From positions 558,001 through 622,000 of the forward strand of contig JAUTXW010000114.1 in NCBI GenBank assembly GCA_030620095.1: DNA of 64,000 bases. Reading direction: 5' to 3'. The notes beneath the pieces are model-generated. The model saw nothing but the letters and a program-made list of their open reading frames with translations, made no database searches and was not told where the DNA came from. The DNA comes from Kuschelorhynchus macadamiae (taxonomy: Eukaryota > Arthropoda > Insecta > Coleoptera > Curculionidae). Positions 22,537 through 33,374 of this stretch are shown piece by piece. Numbering within the stretch: the stretch's first letter is position 1; every line of letters begins with the position of its first letter. The position numbers were made by a program, and so were the translations under genes.

Positions 22537-25051
22537 GAGGCGTGTTTTACAAAAACAACATATGTCCAAAATTAAAAAAATTCAGGAGATAAAAAAAACG
22601 CTTAATTTTAAAACTGTTTATGTTTTCAATTTTTTTTTAGTTATTTACTGTTGAGATAAGCTTAACAAGTTGATTCGTAATGTAAGAAACAAAGTTTTTT
22701 GTTCGAATACTTTAAAAAAAGTAAAAAACTGTTGGACATATGTTCTTTTTGCAAGAAAAAAAAGCAAATTTTCAAAAAAACCAATTTATTTGGGAAAAAA
22801 AAACAAAATAAGATGTTTGCGAATGAATAATAGGTGCATAATTTTAATCTTCGCATCCACTGCTATTGTCATCCTCTTCTATATCTAGATTATCAGAGCT
22901 AGATAGATTACCAAGAAGCCGTTCATAGTACTCTTTGTTTCGCTGGAGGCGTAGTAAAGGTAATAGCGATTTTAAGTTTTCTGCTTTATTTGGAGCAACT
23001 GTTAAAAGTTGATTGTAGAGCGGTTCAAGTTGGATAGTGCATGGCAAGTTTACCTTGGCAACGATACTGCTTCGAAATGGTCCGTTATAGGTATCCTTTA
23101 AAGATAGTGTGGATGTGTGGCTAGAAATTCTCATAATCCTTATTTTTTTAATGTTGATTGCCGGTTTTGGAGCTTTAAGGAAAAAGTTACATGTTGCGGA
23201 TTTGATGTCAAAGAAGTCATGTTGCTTCATTTTCACCAAATTAAAAGGGCTAGGTTTCATTCTGGCATTTAATATTGTCTTATCCCAATCCTCTGGTCTT
23301 TCGGCTCTCTCCAGGCGTCTCTTCTTTTTTTCAATCAAAGCAAAATCTGAATCATTCGGCAAAAATGAATGGCCTCTCATTGGAAATATGTATTCTACCG
23401 AATCAGCTATTCTTAAAACGTGAACTAGGGTATATAAAAAATGTACCATTACATAATTTTTATTTTGCCCTGGGCAGCCGTCACTAAAAATAACTAAATT
23501 GCGATTATGGATGTTATTTTTAAGGTAATGCAACAACATTGAAGTGACCTCATTGGCGCCCTTTTTAGCTTTATTTTCAAGATAAGTGTACATCGTGGCA
23601 TCTTCAGTTCCTAGGTCATGTATCCCAAAAACATTGTACCACAGTTGTCGGCTGTAGAATACTGGGTTAGATGGTATATGAGGAAGGGGTAAATTCTGCA
23701 TAAAATCAAAGCTAATGCACATCAATTCGCCAGCTTTTGCTTTACTTTTAAATTTTCGTTTCAGTTCAAAAAATGATTCAGCTTTGCGAAGGTGTATTTC
23801 TCTTTCGATTTGGAGTTGGTTTCGTTCTTCTGTATCAAGGTCGGTACGGTTAAGCTGCTGTAAAAGTCTGTCACAGTCTGAACAGGTATCAGATCTCGGA
23901 AATCCAAATTTAATATTAAAATTGGTTCTAAAAACGTTCCAGTAGGTTTTGTACGGTATGTTTATTTTATAACTTTGCACAAACATGTCATGCATATCCT
24001 TCAAAGTAAGAGATTCTGGTAAATAAAAACAGTTTGGATTTTTACGACGTGAATAATGCGATTGTCTTGCAGGGAATGATTTAATATGGATTTTAATAAG
24101 TTCCGTTATGCATTCCGGGGTTTTTTTGGGCCTGTTTTGATGAATGCCCCGTTTGTCTCTGGGAGCACCTGTGGTCATCAAAGAATCTCGGATTCGTCTT
24201 AGACGAGCCTCCTTAATACCATAAAGGCTAAGGAAAGCTTTCTTGCAAATTTTATTTTCAGATTCCCCTGCCCTAACCTTATATGTAAAAGAGGCACCAT
24301 GAGTTTTCTTATGTACTTCTGTTCTAGGACGTCTTCTTGTAATATGATTCATTGAAATAAGGCCACTTAAATGTGCATCTTGACTATTTTTGTCATTCAT
24401 ATTATTGAATTGCGTAAGAATAAAACATCTTTTTTCTTCCGAAACTTTGGAGAAACAAGCATTTTTACAGCTACAACAAAATATTTTAGTGAACCTTCCA
24501 TACCCCCATTCCTTAATTAAAAGTAAACATACCTGCAAGGTTCTCCAGTTTTACGTGCTTCAACAAGATTGCCTTTATGATTTGTGTGTTCCTCATCACG
24601 AACTTTAAACTGTTTTATTAGAGTTTCGCGCTTAATTTTCTTCTCTTTCTTTTTGGGCCAATCAGTAGGCACATCTCCATCGTTTTCCATGTTTCACGAT
24701 AATGTTTTAAACTTTGAAAACAACCACGATACCACGATAATCACAACACATCTATACCGAAAACGTAACAATAACAAATTAACTTAGTTGTACGCATCAG
24801 CAAAAATTTCTAGCAAAAAGCACACATGTCCTATCCTGTCGCGGAGTTGTGTGGTATTTGTGTGAAAAGCCAGGGACATATGCGCTTTTTGTGGAATCAC
24901 TGAAACTTTAGCTGTGCATATCTTGGCATTTATGTTGTTTTTGCAGAAACTGACTTTATGATATTATAATTATGTTTCTTTTCTACTAGATGACGCTACA
25001 AACTCATTTTCGCCAAATTTGGGCTTATGTGGTTTTTGTAAAACACGCCTC
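22537..25051 (-). mobile_element. Complete DNA transposon with intact gene, 4-bp TSD
   Basis: Both ends carry the same inverted 20 bases, GAGGCGTGTTTTACAAAAAC. They continue imperfectly for about 34 bp (ACATATGTCCAAA versus ACATAAGCCCAAA). The flanks are AATT on both sides (22533-22536 and 25052-25055), a 4-bp target duplication. The inside holds one gene on the minus strand with all its exons open. Extra copies of the inner TIR motif GGACATATG...TTTTTG occur at 22734 and 24874. The single intact gene and matching ends suggest a young insertion. Four-base duplications are known for the Sola superfamily, but I cannot confirm membership. Confidence 0.85.
22844..24690 (-). CDS. Putative DDE-type transposase, 594 residues, two exons
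   Basis: Exon 1 is 24690-24533 (MENDGDVPTDW..., 52 codons plus two bases). A 62-nt GT-AG intron (24532-24471) is followed by exon 2, 24470-22844. Splicing gives ...KTGEPC|SCKNACFSKVSEE, the conserved C-x-C-xxx-C start seen in insect relatives; without it the upstream ORF reads through intron sequence. A CSDC pair lies at residues 249-252. Candidate acidic catalytic residues are D308 (ISFDFMQNLPLP), D383 (VIFSDGCPGQNKN), and E433 or D428 (RGHSFLPNDSDFALIE). The C-terminus is acidic. The protein resembles large, uncharacterised insect families (DUF7869-like); the transposase role is inferred from the flanking inverted repeats and target duplication. It would act in the nucleus on its own ends. 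No frameshift or stop was found. Confidence 0.82.
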
Positions 25052-25055
25052 AATT

Positions 25056-26185
25056 AAATGATGAAGAAGAAAAAAATTTTTTTTTTTAGAATTTTAGGCG
25101 ATAACAAACTTTTACTTTTTTATTTCACGTCCCGTGTGTACTATATTTTTTCCGCATATGCACTCATGCAAGCAGAACGCAACAAATCGGCCAAACGAAC
25201 ACCAAAAACCGCATCTCGATATCGCGGGGAATCCTGGAAAGAAGTTTTTGGACGTATAATGGACAATATTTTTCATTACATCTCTCCGAAAAGAAAGTGT
25301 AAAAAAAATAGGGATCGCAGGAGATTTCAATATGACTAGCTTGATACGACTGACCAGATTATATCCTGTTCAATTATATCAGATAATTGTCAAAATGAAA
25401 ATTTAAATGCTCCTATCGAATATTATATTAACAATAAATCGTAACGAGGGAGATATGTAGTCTGAAATTAAACGAGATGTGCAATATCAAGTAATATTAA
25501 TCGGTATTATTATACTGTATTAAAATCTTTAATTAATTCTTAATTAAATTAATTGTTATTATGATATCGGAGGTTAGGGCTTGGGAAAAGAGATGGGAAA
25601 GTTAGTTAGTAATTTACGACAGATTAATATAGTAAATTGTTTGTTAACGAAATTATACTTACCGTTTATCTTTAATAAACTATAAAGCAGGACATTAACT
25701 TGACCAATAACAAAAATTCAAAACTCCAACTAAACGCTTAGATCCGTCTAAAAAAATTGCCACCCAAAAAACTGAATAAAATAGAAGGGGATACACCACA
25801 TGTATTATGGTTGTGCAATATATTTAATGCTCTCATTAAATGGAGCTAGTTAATGTTTTGGAATGCACCTAAATTTCATGTCAATTACAATAATAATTAA
25901 AAATGATCTGTTAAAGAAAATACATGTTTATTTTCCCTTTGCGTGAGCTGGAGTGACGTGAGTATTCTGATAATTTATGACTATTTCGTAATAGCTACAT
26001 TTTCAGTTATAACAATAAAATATTAGTGTCAAACTTTTAGGTTTTTTAGTTTCTTTTTATCTAAATAGTATTCAGGGACAAAAAATCAGCCTAAGCATTA
26101 GACAATTAGAAATATGGAGTTTTATAAATTAATAGGTTTATATAGGTGTTAGATAAGCTAAAAAGATACGATTTTCATTTTTTTG
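25056..26185. other. Intergenic DNA, nothing firmly recognised
   Basis: An open frame of about 93 codons at 25058-25339 has no recognised motif and low complexity at its start; I do not call it a gene. The remainder is AT-rich. Confidence 0.35.
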
Positions 26186-26189
26186 CACT

Positions 26190-26500
26190 ACAGGGTGTTT
26201 CCAAACACACGATCTAATAAGGCGAAACGTTCATATGTACATGGGTCCGCAAATGTTTGGTTTTTGAGATACAGGGTGGAGTTGAAACCGTATTTTCAAT
26301 TTTTTTAAATAACTTTAAGAGGAACCTTCGCCCACAATTTGGTGACCGGGAGTCTTTTGAGCTGAGAAATCATAATTTGGTATTAGTTTTTATGCAGCAT
26401 CAAGACACTGTTATAATTTTACCAAATTTGTCGTAACTTTTTTGACAGCGAATTTCTGAGATTTTTTATAAATCAACCTTATTCCTACATCTCTTCTTAG
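26190..26500 (+). repeat. Tc1/mariner terminal-arm fragment
   Basis: Begins TACAGGGTGTTTCCAAACAC and contains TTTTTGAGATACAGGGTGGA, both in the style of the arms of the DD41D-type elements. No transposase and no matching second arm was seen. Confidence 0.4.
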
Positions 26501-26659
26501 CAAAAGAGGTATACCTGCTCAACTACGCTAGAGATGACTGTTTTCGAAAAATTTGCAAATATCTTCAGCAGATTACCCAAGCCTACAAGGGTCGTTAACA
26601 CGCAGCCCGCCTTCTAATTTCTTGCGGCTCCCAGAGGCTAAAGAAAATATTGTATCTTC

Positions 26660-27070
26660 TACGTTGATATTAAAAATAGGTAAAAAAACAAAAAATTAGC
26701 GTAGAAAAGCTCATATTTCAAGGAAAGTGGACTGAGTTGTACTTGTTCGTTAGTGTTAATCAAAAACCCGTCTGTTTGGTGAGTCAAGAATCCCTTTCAG
26801 CCTTGAAAGAATACAACTTAAAAAGACATTACGATACAAAGCATGCCATAAAGTTTGAGACATTCAAAGTGAATTACGTCAAGATAAAGTGAGGTCTAAA
26901 AAGTCAGCTTCAACCATAGCAAGATAGATAGTTAGCTACATTATCTCCGAAAAATCAGCTTTGAAATCAAAATAATATACATTAAACTGATGCCATGATT
27001 GAATGCCAGTTAATCAATGATTATAAAGAGCTCAACTTGATTAAAATCTGCATGAGGCTTTTTAAGATAG
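26660..27070 (+). pseudogene. hAT transposase N-terminal (BED-like finger) remnant
   Basis: Reads FQGKWTELYLFVSVNQKP, VCLVSQESLSALKEYNLK and RHYDTKHAIKFETFK. This matches the zinc-finger start of GTF2IRD2-like hAT proteins (…Yff…CLiC…lKeynlkRHY.tkH). One finger cysteine is serine here. Stops follow, and the catalytic part is absent. Confidence 0.6.
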
Positions 27071-27689
27071 ACAACTTTGGAAATGGGATAAAAACCTAGG
27101 GTGGACATTTCACCAAATCATGACCATTAGAATTACAAAAGCCATCACGATTTTTTAAATGATTCGTTAATAAAGTTTTTACAAAGTACAGAGAAACTTA
27201 TTCATTTAGTTCTACGAAACACAAATTTACAAAACCAATCTCCAAACCGACATCCTCCTCATCGATGATATAGTCAATATTCTCGACCTTTTTGCATTTT
27301 TTGCCAATCTTTTCTGAAGGGAAACAATGCCCCCGAAAAGATATAGTCGTTGGGGAATGTTCGTATTATAAAGTATTCTATTGTCATTTTAACATAGGAA
27401 ATTGACCATTTATTATGATTGCATTGAACTAAATAAAATGTTTCAAGTAATATTTGCTTTAAGTTAAATTAAACCGGTCAAAGAAAGCTTCTCATGACAA
27501 AGGGTCATATGGAACGATAAATTCTCGAAACTTTGTAAGCTTAACATCAAAATAATTAAATTTTAACCAAAAGTTGTTACTTATAGGAATTTTAAAAATT
27601 TTAATCACATTTTGTTTTATCTCGAATTAACAGCGTTGCCATTTAATGATATATTTTATGTTAATTGTATTGAACACAAAATTCAGTTA
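27071..27689. other. Intergenic DNA, nothing recognised
   Basis: AT-rich; no supported ORF or repeat. Confidence 0.35.
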
Positions 27690-29830
27690 TTTAATAATCT
27701 AATTACAGACGCTTTTATCGGCATGCGCCTCTAAAAACAGCTCCCATTACCAAGCCAAAGGCTCCATGGCTTACCGAGAATTTAAAAATATTAATGAAAA
27801 GTCGTGATAGTGCCTTGGCAAAATTCAAGCAAACGAAATCATTGGAAGATTGGCAGAGATATAAAGTACTGCGTAACTTTACTGTAAGTCTGGTGCGCAA
27901 GCGCAAAAGGACATTTGTTGGCGGTGTGGTTGATGAGGGTGATGTAAGAAAAACGTGGAAGGCATTATCGGATTTAAACATAAAAAACTCCAATAAGCGC
28001 GACATTCCTCGACATTTGCTTGACGTTAACGCAATAAATGACTGTTTTGTTTCAGTTTTTAGGTAAAGTGATTGCCAGGGGATGATAAATAAATATATGG
28101 ATTCTGAGTCACCATTTAAGAACAGTTTTAACTTTATGTCTGCGTGTATTAACGAAATTCATCAAGCTCTTTACAATATTAAATCCAATGCTTTTGGGTC
28201 CGACAATGTTACGCGTTCAATGCTTCAATATTGCTCACCTTTTATTGTTCCCTTTATCGCTCACATCGTCAATATTTGTCTCGAGTGCAGCTACTTTCCA
28301 AATGTTTGGAAAACATCTATCATTCAGCCCATTACTAAAGTGATCAATCCGGAATCTTATGCTGATTTGAGTCCCATAAGTCTCCTGCCAGTTGTGTCCA
28401 ACATTCTTGAAAAGATCGCATACTTACAAATTAACCAGTTTGTTAATGATAATAAAAAAATTCCTGAAAAACAGTCCGGCTTTAGAAAGAATTATAGTAC
28501 GGCGACCGCTCTTTCGGGAATTTTGGATACGATTGGTGGGGACTTGGATGATGGCAAAATATCTGCGTTGGTTGCTGCTGGATTTCTCGAAGGCATTTGA
28601 TACCATCAACCATGCCCTGCTATGCTCAAAGCTCAAATACTATGGTTTCCAGGAGTCTGCTGTTAACTTTATCTCTGCATATCTGATAAGCTACAGTTTT
28701 TTACCGAATGAACATCACATAGGTGAATTTGTGTTCAACGAGGAGCTAAGAAATGTAAATGAAATTTCAGGAAAGCATGGTTTAATTTTAAACCCTAATA
28801 AATCCGTAGTTATGTTTTTTTGAGACAATAAAATACTCAACATTGATAAAGTCGTACAGATTCAAATTGAAGGCGTTTGTTTACCTGTTAAGAGTATGGC
28901 AAAATCATTAGGTATTTTAATCGATACGAAATTAAAATTCGTGAAACAAGTTAATTCGTGCATACAAAAAGCTTTCCATTCTCTTAAGATGCTGTATGCG
29001 AACAGGCACATTTTGTCAAAAAAACTTAAGATTATGTTATCAGAGTCACTAGTACTGTCAAATTTTAATTATTGTTCATTTATTTACAGTCCATTCCTAA
29101 ATATCTTAGAAAAACGGAAAATTCAGAGGGTGCAGAACTCTTGTTGTCGCTTTGTTTGCTCACTTCGAAAATATGATTATATTTCTAGTGCATTTCGTGA
29201 GCTCAAATGGCTCAATCTGAGTAATAGACGGGACCTGTTCTTTGCAGTCTATGTTCATAAAATAGTCATCTCCGCATCTCCCTCTTTTCTTAATGTTGAC
29301 CTGTTCTTTGCAGTCTATGTTCATAAAATAGTCATCTCCGCATCTCCCTCTTTTCTTAATGACAGATTAGTTCCTGCGAGCCGCACTCATCAAAGGGATA
29401 CCCGTTAGAAATGTCTATTTAGTATCCCCACACTGCGCATGCCTATAATAAATTAAACCATGATCTTAAGTTGTTGAGCTCAGATGTTTTTAAAACTCGA
29501 TATAGACGCCAATTGCTGGCAATGCAATAGCATTTATTAATTTTTGCAAAAAGAAAAAAAATTAAACATTTTTCTCTCCTCTCTCACTTAAACTGTTAAT
29601 TTGTGGTTTGTGTGTAATTGTGTATGTAAATATAGATATAGTTACTTGTAATTTTACTAGGATTAAGTCTATCTTAACGTAACCATCTAGGGTTTGATGT
29701 AAGAATAGCTAGTTGAGCTAAATCTCGCCCCGGGTGGTTTGCGCATTTGTGATGTTCTTTCTTTTTTTATACTGTGTGTATTTATGTCACAAATAAAAGC
29801 CTATTTATTATTATTATTATTATTATTTGA
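27690..29830 (+). pseudogene. Jockey-like LINE ORF2, broken, with (TTA)n tail
   Basis: Starts inside ORF2 after the endonuclease: HAPLKTAPITKPKAPWL, then DWQRYKVLRNFTVSLVRK. RT motifs follow: GSDNVTRSMLQYC, IIQPITKVINPESYADLS, SGFRKNYSTATAL, a frameshift, LLDFSKAFDTINHAL. A deletion removes the YADD region, and then come GLILNPNKSVVMFF, LGILIDTKLKFVKQVNS and RRDLFFAVYVHKIV. A 3' UTR with AATAAA ends in a TTATTATTATTA tail at about 29797-29827, the real 3' end. The RT active site is lost. Confidence 0.85.
29232..29363 (+). repeat. 66-bp tandem duplication inside the LINE
   Basis: The 66 bp starting GACCTGTTCTTTGCAGTCTA occurs twice in a row (29232-29297, 29298-29363), in frame and nearly identical, duplicating 22 codons (DLFFAVYVHKIVISASP...). 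Confidence 0.9.
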
Positions 29831-30195
29831 AGACAATTTCCAAACCCATGTTAATAAATCCAGCAGGTTACCATACCAGCATTGGAAAGTTAATAAAATG
29901 ATACTTTAAGATTACTAAACGACTATTTACGAAACTAAATAGTTGGGGATTTAAAAAAAGTGGTTTTTTTTTCGCAGAAAAATAGCATAAAATACCTTAA
30001 AATTGGAGCTATGTTTTAACAAAATTAGTTTTATGCGAATAATGGATATTCAATAAATATATTTGATACGTTTCTACGAAAAAAATATATATATAATATC
30101 CTAGTATCAATGAAGAAACAACTACTTACAAAATTATGTCCCACAAATAGGTAATTCTAGCTCTAGATTAGATACATTTCTAACCAGTTCAGATA

Positions 30196-32483
30196 CACTG
30201 CGCAAAACAATTAACGCAACGCCTAAAATTTCGTCTAACTTTGAATGAAAATTTCTCGAGAATGGTTGATCCGATTTTGATGAAGTTTTTATCGAAATTT
30301 AGGTTAATTCCTCGTGAATATTCTTTTGATATTAAAAGTCAATGTTACTTTGTTCTAGGCAATAATACAGGGTGAAAAAGAAAGACATATTTTATTTACC
30401 AAAGTTTAAAACACCCTGTAGAATAAATCAGATGGATTCAAGAGATCTAATCAAAAGAATGTTGTAGCCCAGTATGTTTCCAACAAATCTTTTTTTTATT
30501 CGCTTCAATAGCACAATTTTTGCCTGAGTTACAGGACTTATTGAAAAGTACTGCATTTACTGTGTTTTAAATGAATTTACCAGTTCATGTTTGAATTGAT
30601 TCAGTTGAAGACGTTGCCCGGTAACAAGAGAACACAACTTATACCAGATTGACATTTAGGCGTCAGTTTCAGTTCGGTTTTAAATTTTTCTTTTTATTGT
30701 GTACAGTCATGACAAGACAAACTAGACATTTGACTCGCGACGAGTGTGTAATTGCAAGAACTCTTAGAGATGAAGGCTGGAGCTATAGCAGGATAGCGGA
30801 ACGATTGAATGTTCATAAATCAACTGTACATAGAGTCATACAGAGACACATGGAGACTGATGATCATTCCAGACGGATTGGACAAGGTCGACAGCGTGTT
30901 ACCAGTGAGCGTGAAGACCGGTATCTGCGGTTGTCTGCTTTACGACAACGTTTCGTGACGGCAAGGTTTCTGAGGCAGGAAATTCAACACGCGAATGGTC
31001 CTCAGGTAAGCACTCAAACAGTGCGGAATCGTTTGAGGGAAGGAAATTTGAGACCACGTGTTCCTGCACGAGGTCCTGCGTTAACAGCAACACATCGGAG
31101 AGCCAGGCTAGAATGGGCTAACGAACGTATGAACTGGGCGGAAGCTGATTGGTCGAGAGTGCTGTGGACAGATGAATCGAGGTTCTGTCTTTTTAATTGC
31201 GATAGATGGGTCCGTGTGTATCGGAGACCAAATGAACTCTATGTACAGGGGAATTTTATTAATACCGTAATGTTTGGTGGGGGATCAGTAATGGTTTGGG
31301 GAGGGGTATCTTTGAGGGGTCCTGGTCGTACGGAGTTAGTTATTGTGGATAAGAATTTGAATGCGGATCGATATATCAACGAAATACTGGACAATCACGT
31401 GAGGCCATTTGCACATAATGTTGGAGCGGAGTTTTTATTAATGCATGACAACGCTCGTCCCCATACAGCACGTGTAGTGTAAAATTACGTTAATAATGTT
31501 GGGATCGATGTCATGCAATGGCCTGCACGTAGTCCGGACCTGAACCCAATCGAACATGTTTGGGACTTATTGGGCAGGAGATTAAGGGCTAATGAAAGAC
31601 AGCCAAATAACGTAGAAGAGCTGGGTGGGAATGGGCTGGATGAGGTACTCATACGAAATTTGATATTAAGCATGAATAGAAGGTGCAAACCAGCCATAAG
31701 AAACAGAGGGGGAAATACGAAATATTAGTTCAATAGTTATAAAGTTTATTTTTGTTCATTTTAGTTCTTAGTGTTTTGTTTTTTTGACTGTCGTGTTCAT
31801 ATCTTAATCTTACCTATTAAAACATGTTTTTCTAACTCCCTGTATTATTGACAAAACTAAACCGATCCTGGCCCTTGATATCACGAAGAAATTTTCGTAT
31901 AACTAAACCAAAATGTAGTAATATCTGGTAACCGATGCGTTCGTAATTTAAAAAACAGTATAATTTATTTTTCGTTGCACCCTGTATTATTGACTGAACA
32001 AAACTAATATTGAATTTTAGTGATCTAAAAAAAAAAATCTTTCACAACCAAGCTACAAATTACAAACGTCTCCAACAGAATCAATTCAAACATGAACTGG
32101 TAAATTCATTTAAAACACAGTAAATGCAGTACTTTTGAATAAGTCCTGTAACTCAGGCAAAAATTGTGCTATTGAAGCGAATCAAAAAACGATTTGTTGG
32201 AAACATACTGGGCTACAACATTCTTTTAGTTAGATCTCTTGAATCCATCTGATTTATTCTACAGGGTGTTTTTAACTTTGGTAAATAAAACATGTCTTTC
32301 TTTTTCACCCTGTATTATTGCCTAGAACCAAGTAACATTGAATTTTAATATCAAAAGAATATTCACGAGAAATTAACCTAAATTTCGATAAAAACTTCAT
32401 CAAAATCGGATCAACCATTCTCGAGAAATTTCCATTCAAAGTTTTTGAAATTTTAGGCGTTGCGTTAATTGTTTTGCGCAGTG
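30196..32483 (+). mobile_element. Tc1 element with 406-bp inverted repeats
   Basis: Ends CACTGCGCAAAACAATTAAC ... GTTAATTGTTTTGCGCAGTG are flanked by TA on each side (30194-30195; 32484-32485). The inverted arms run 30196-30602 and 32078-32483 with high identity, which argues for fairly recent insertion. Each arm holds inner text of the type AATACAGGGTGAAAAAG and AACACCCTGTAGA. The transposase gene lies between the arms. Confidence 0.92.
30709..31728 (+). pseudogene. Tc1 transposase, one nonsense codon
   Basis: ATG at 30709 (MTRQTRHLTRDECVIAR...) is preferred over 30649, whose extra 20 residues are not conserved. Two helix-turn-helix modules (GWSYSRIAERLNVHKSTV; VSTQTVRNRLREGNL) bind the ends. 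The DDE core is VLWTDESRFCLF, LMHDNARPHTA and NPIEHVWDLL, with 34 residues between the second D and the E (DD34E). A single TAA at 31480-31482, probably from CAA, splits the frame after HTARVV; the frame then continues to GGNTKY and stop at 31728. The length of about 340 residues is normal. All catalytic residues are intact, so only the nonsense codon disables it. Confidence 0.9.
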
Positions 32484-32485
32484 TA

Positions 32486-33374
32486 TTAGGATAGCATATA
32501 AAATACATAATCGTTTAAGTGAAATTCGTTAAGAATAATAAAACAAAATCTGAAAAAAGAAAATAACGGTCATAATTTGAATATAGTTTTATATAGTCTC
32601 TAGAAGTAAATAAGCTGAATTATTCAAAATGTTTAAAAACTGTTCAGGTAAGACTCAACAATACACCTCTGTTAAATATATTTTAATACTTTAAGGTTGT
32701 TTTAGCGAATGAATAGTGCTAAAATTCCCAGACTATTATATCTTTGTATTCTACCTAGTTAAAGAAACAGTTCTTTACTTATAAGTTTGCTCATTTAAGA
32801 TGTAATGTCCGAGGAAGCTACTGTCAAGCTAAACATGTTACATTTTGTTAAACAAATAGAGTAGAAGTAATTGTAAAAAAATAGGTGTGTTTTTACATAA
32901 TATTATCTTAAGATTACTTTAAAAATTTTAAACCGCTTCACAATTGCCTAAAAGCCCTAAAAAAAATCTAGATTTAATATGGCTTCCAAATTTTAATTTT
33001 TTCATCATTACTTTATTATTAATAGTTATTTTTGCTACTATTTCCACTATGAACTTTATATTCATTATTGCACGTGTTCGATACCGATGTCATCAAGCAA
33101 ATTTCGACACATTTATGAGTATCTTTAATTACATCTAAAGTGTGTTATTAAATGAAACTATTGTTTAAGTTGAAATGACCCATGGTAATTAACGTAATTT
33201 ACTCGTGTACGTTGCCCTAAATTTGGTATAAGCATTTTATAAACAACTGTATAAGTTACACTTAGGCTTTGATATTACTTTTTATACGATGCGACGTATC
33301 GATGTGAAAATTCATCAAGTACTTTTTTTTAACTATTTTTTGGGTCTTACGCCTTAAACAAAATTTGAAATTAA
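32486..33374. other. Intergenic DNA, nothing recognised
   Basis: AT-rich. An open frame at 32944-33138 encodes a hydrophobic low-complexity peptide with no context; not called. Confidence 0.35.

Noticed and set aside
22844..24538. Reading the transposon gene as a single 564-codon ORF
   Set aside because: Its first 22 or so codons are intron; splicing from the upstream exon restores the conserved C-x-C-xxx-C start.
25058..25339. 93-codon open frame right of the intact transposon
   Set aside because: Low-complexity start, no family motif, and no splice or promoter context.
30649..30708. Upstream ATG for the Tc1 transposase
   Set aside because: The added residues are not part of Tc1 proteins; ATG 30709 gives the normal start.
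32944..33138. Hydrophobic 64-codon frame
   Set aside because: AT-rich sequence readily gives such frames; no gene context and no homology recognised.
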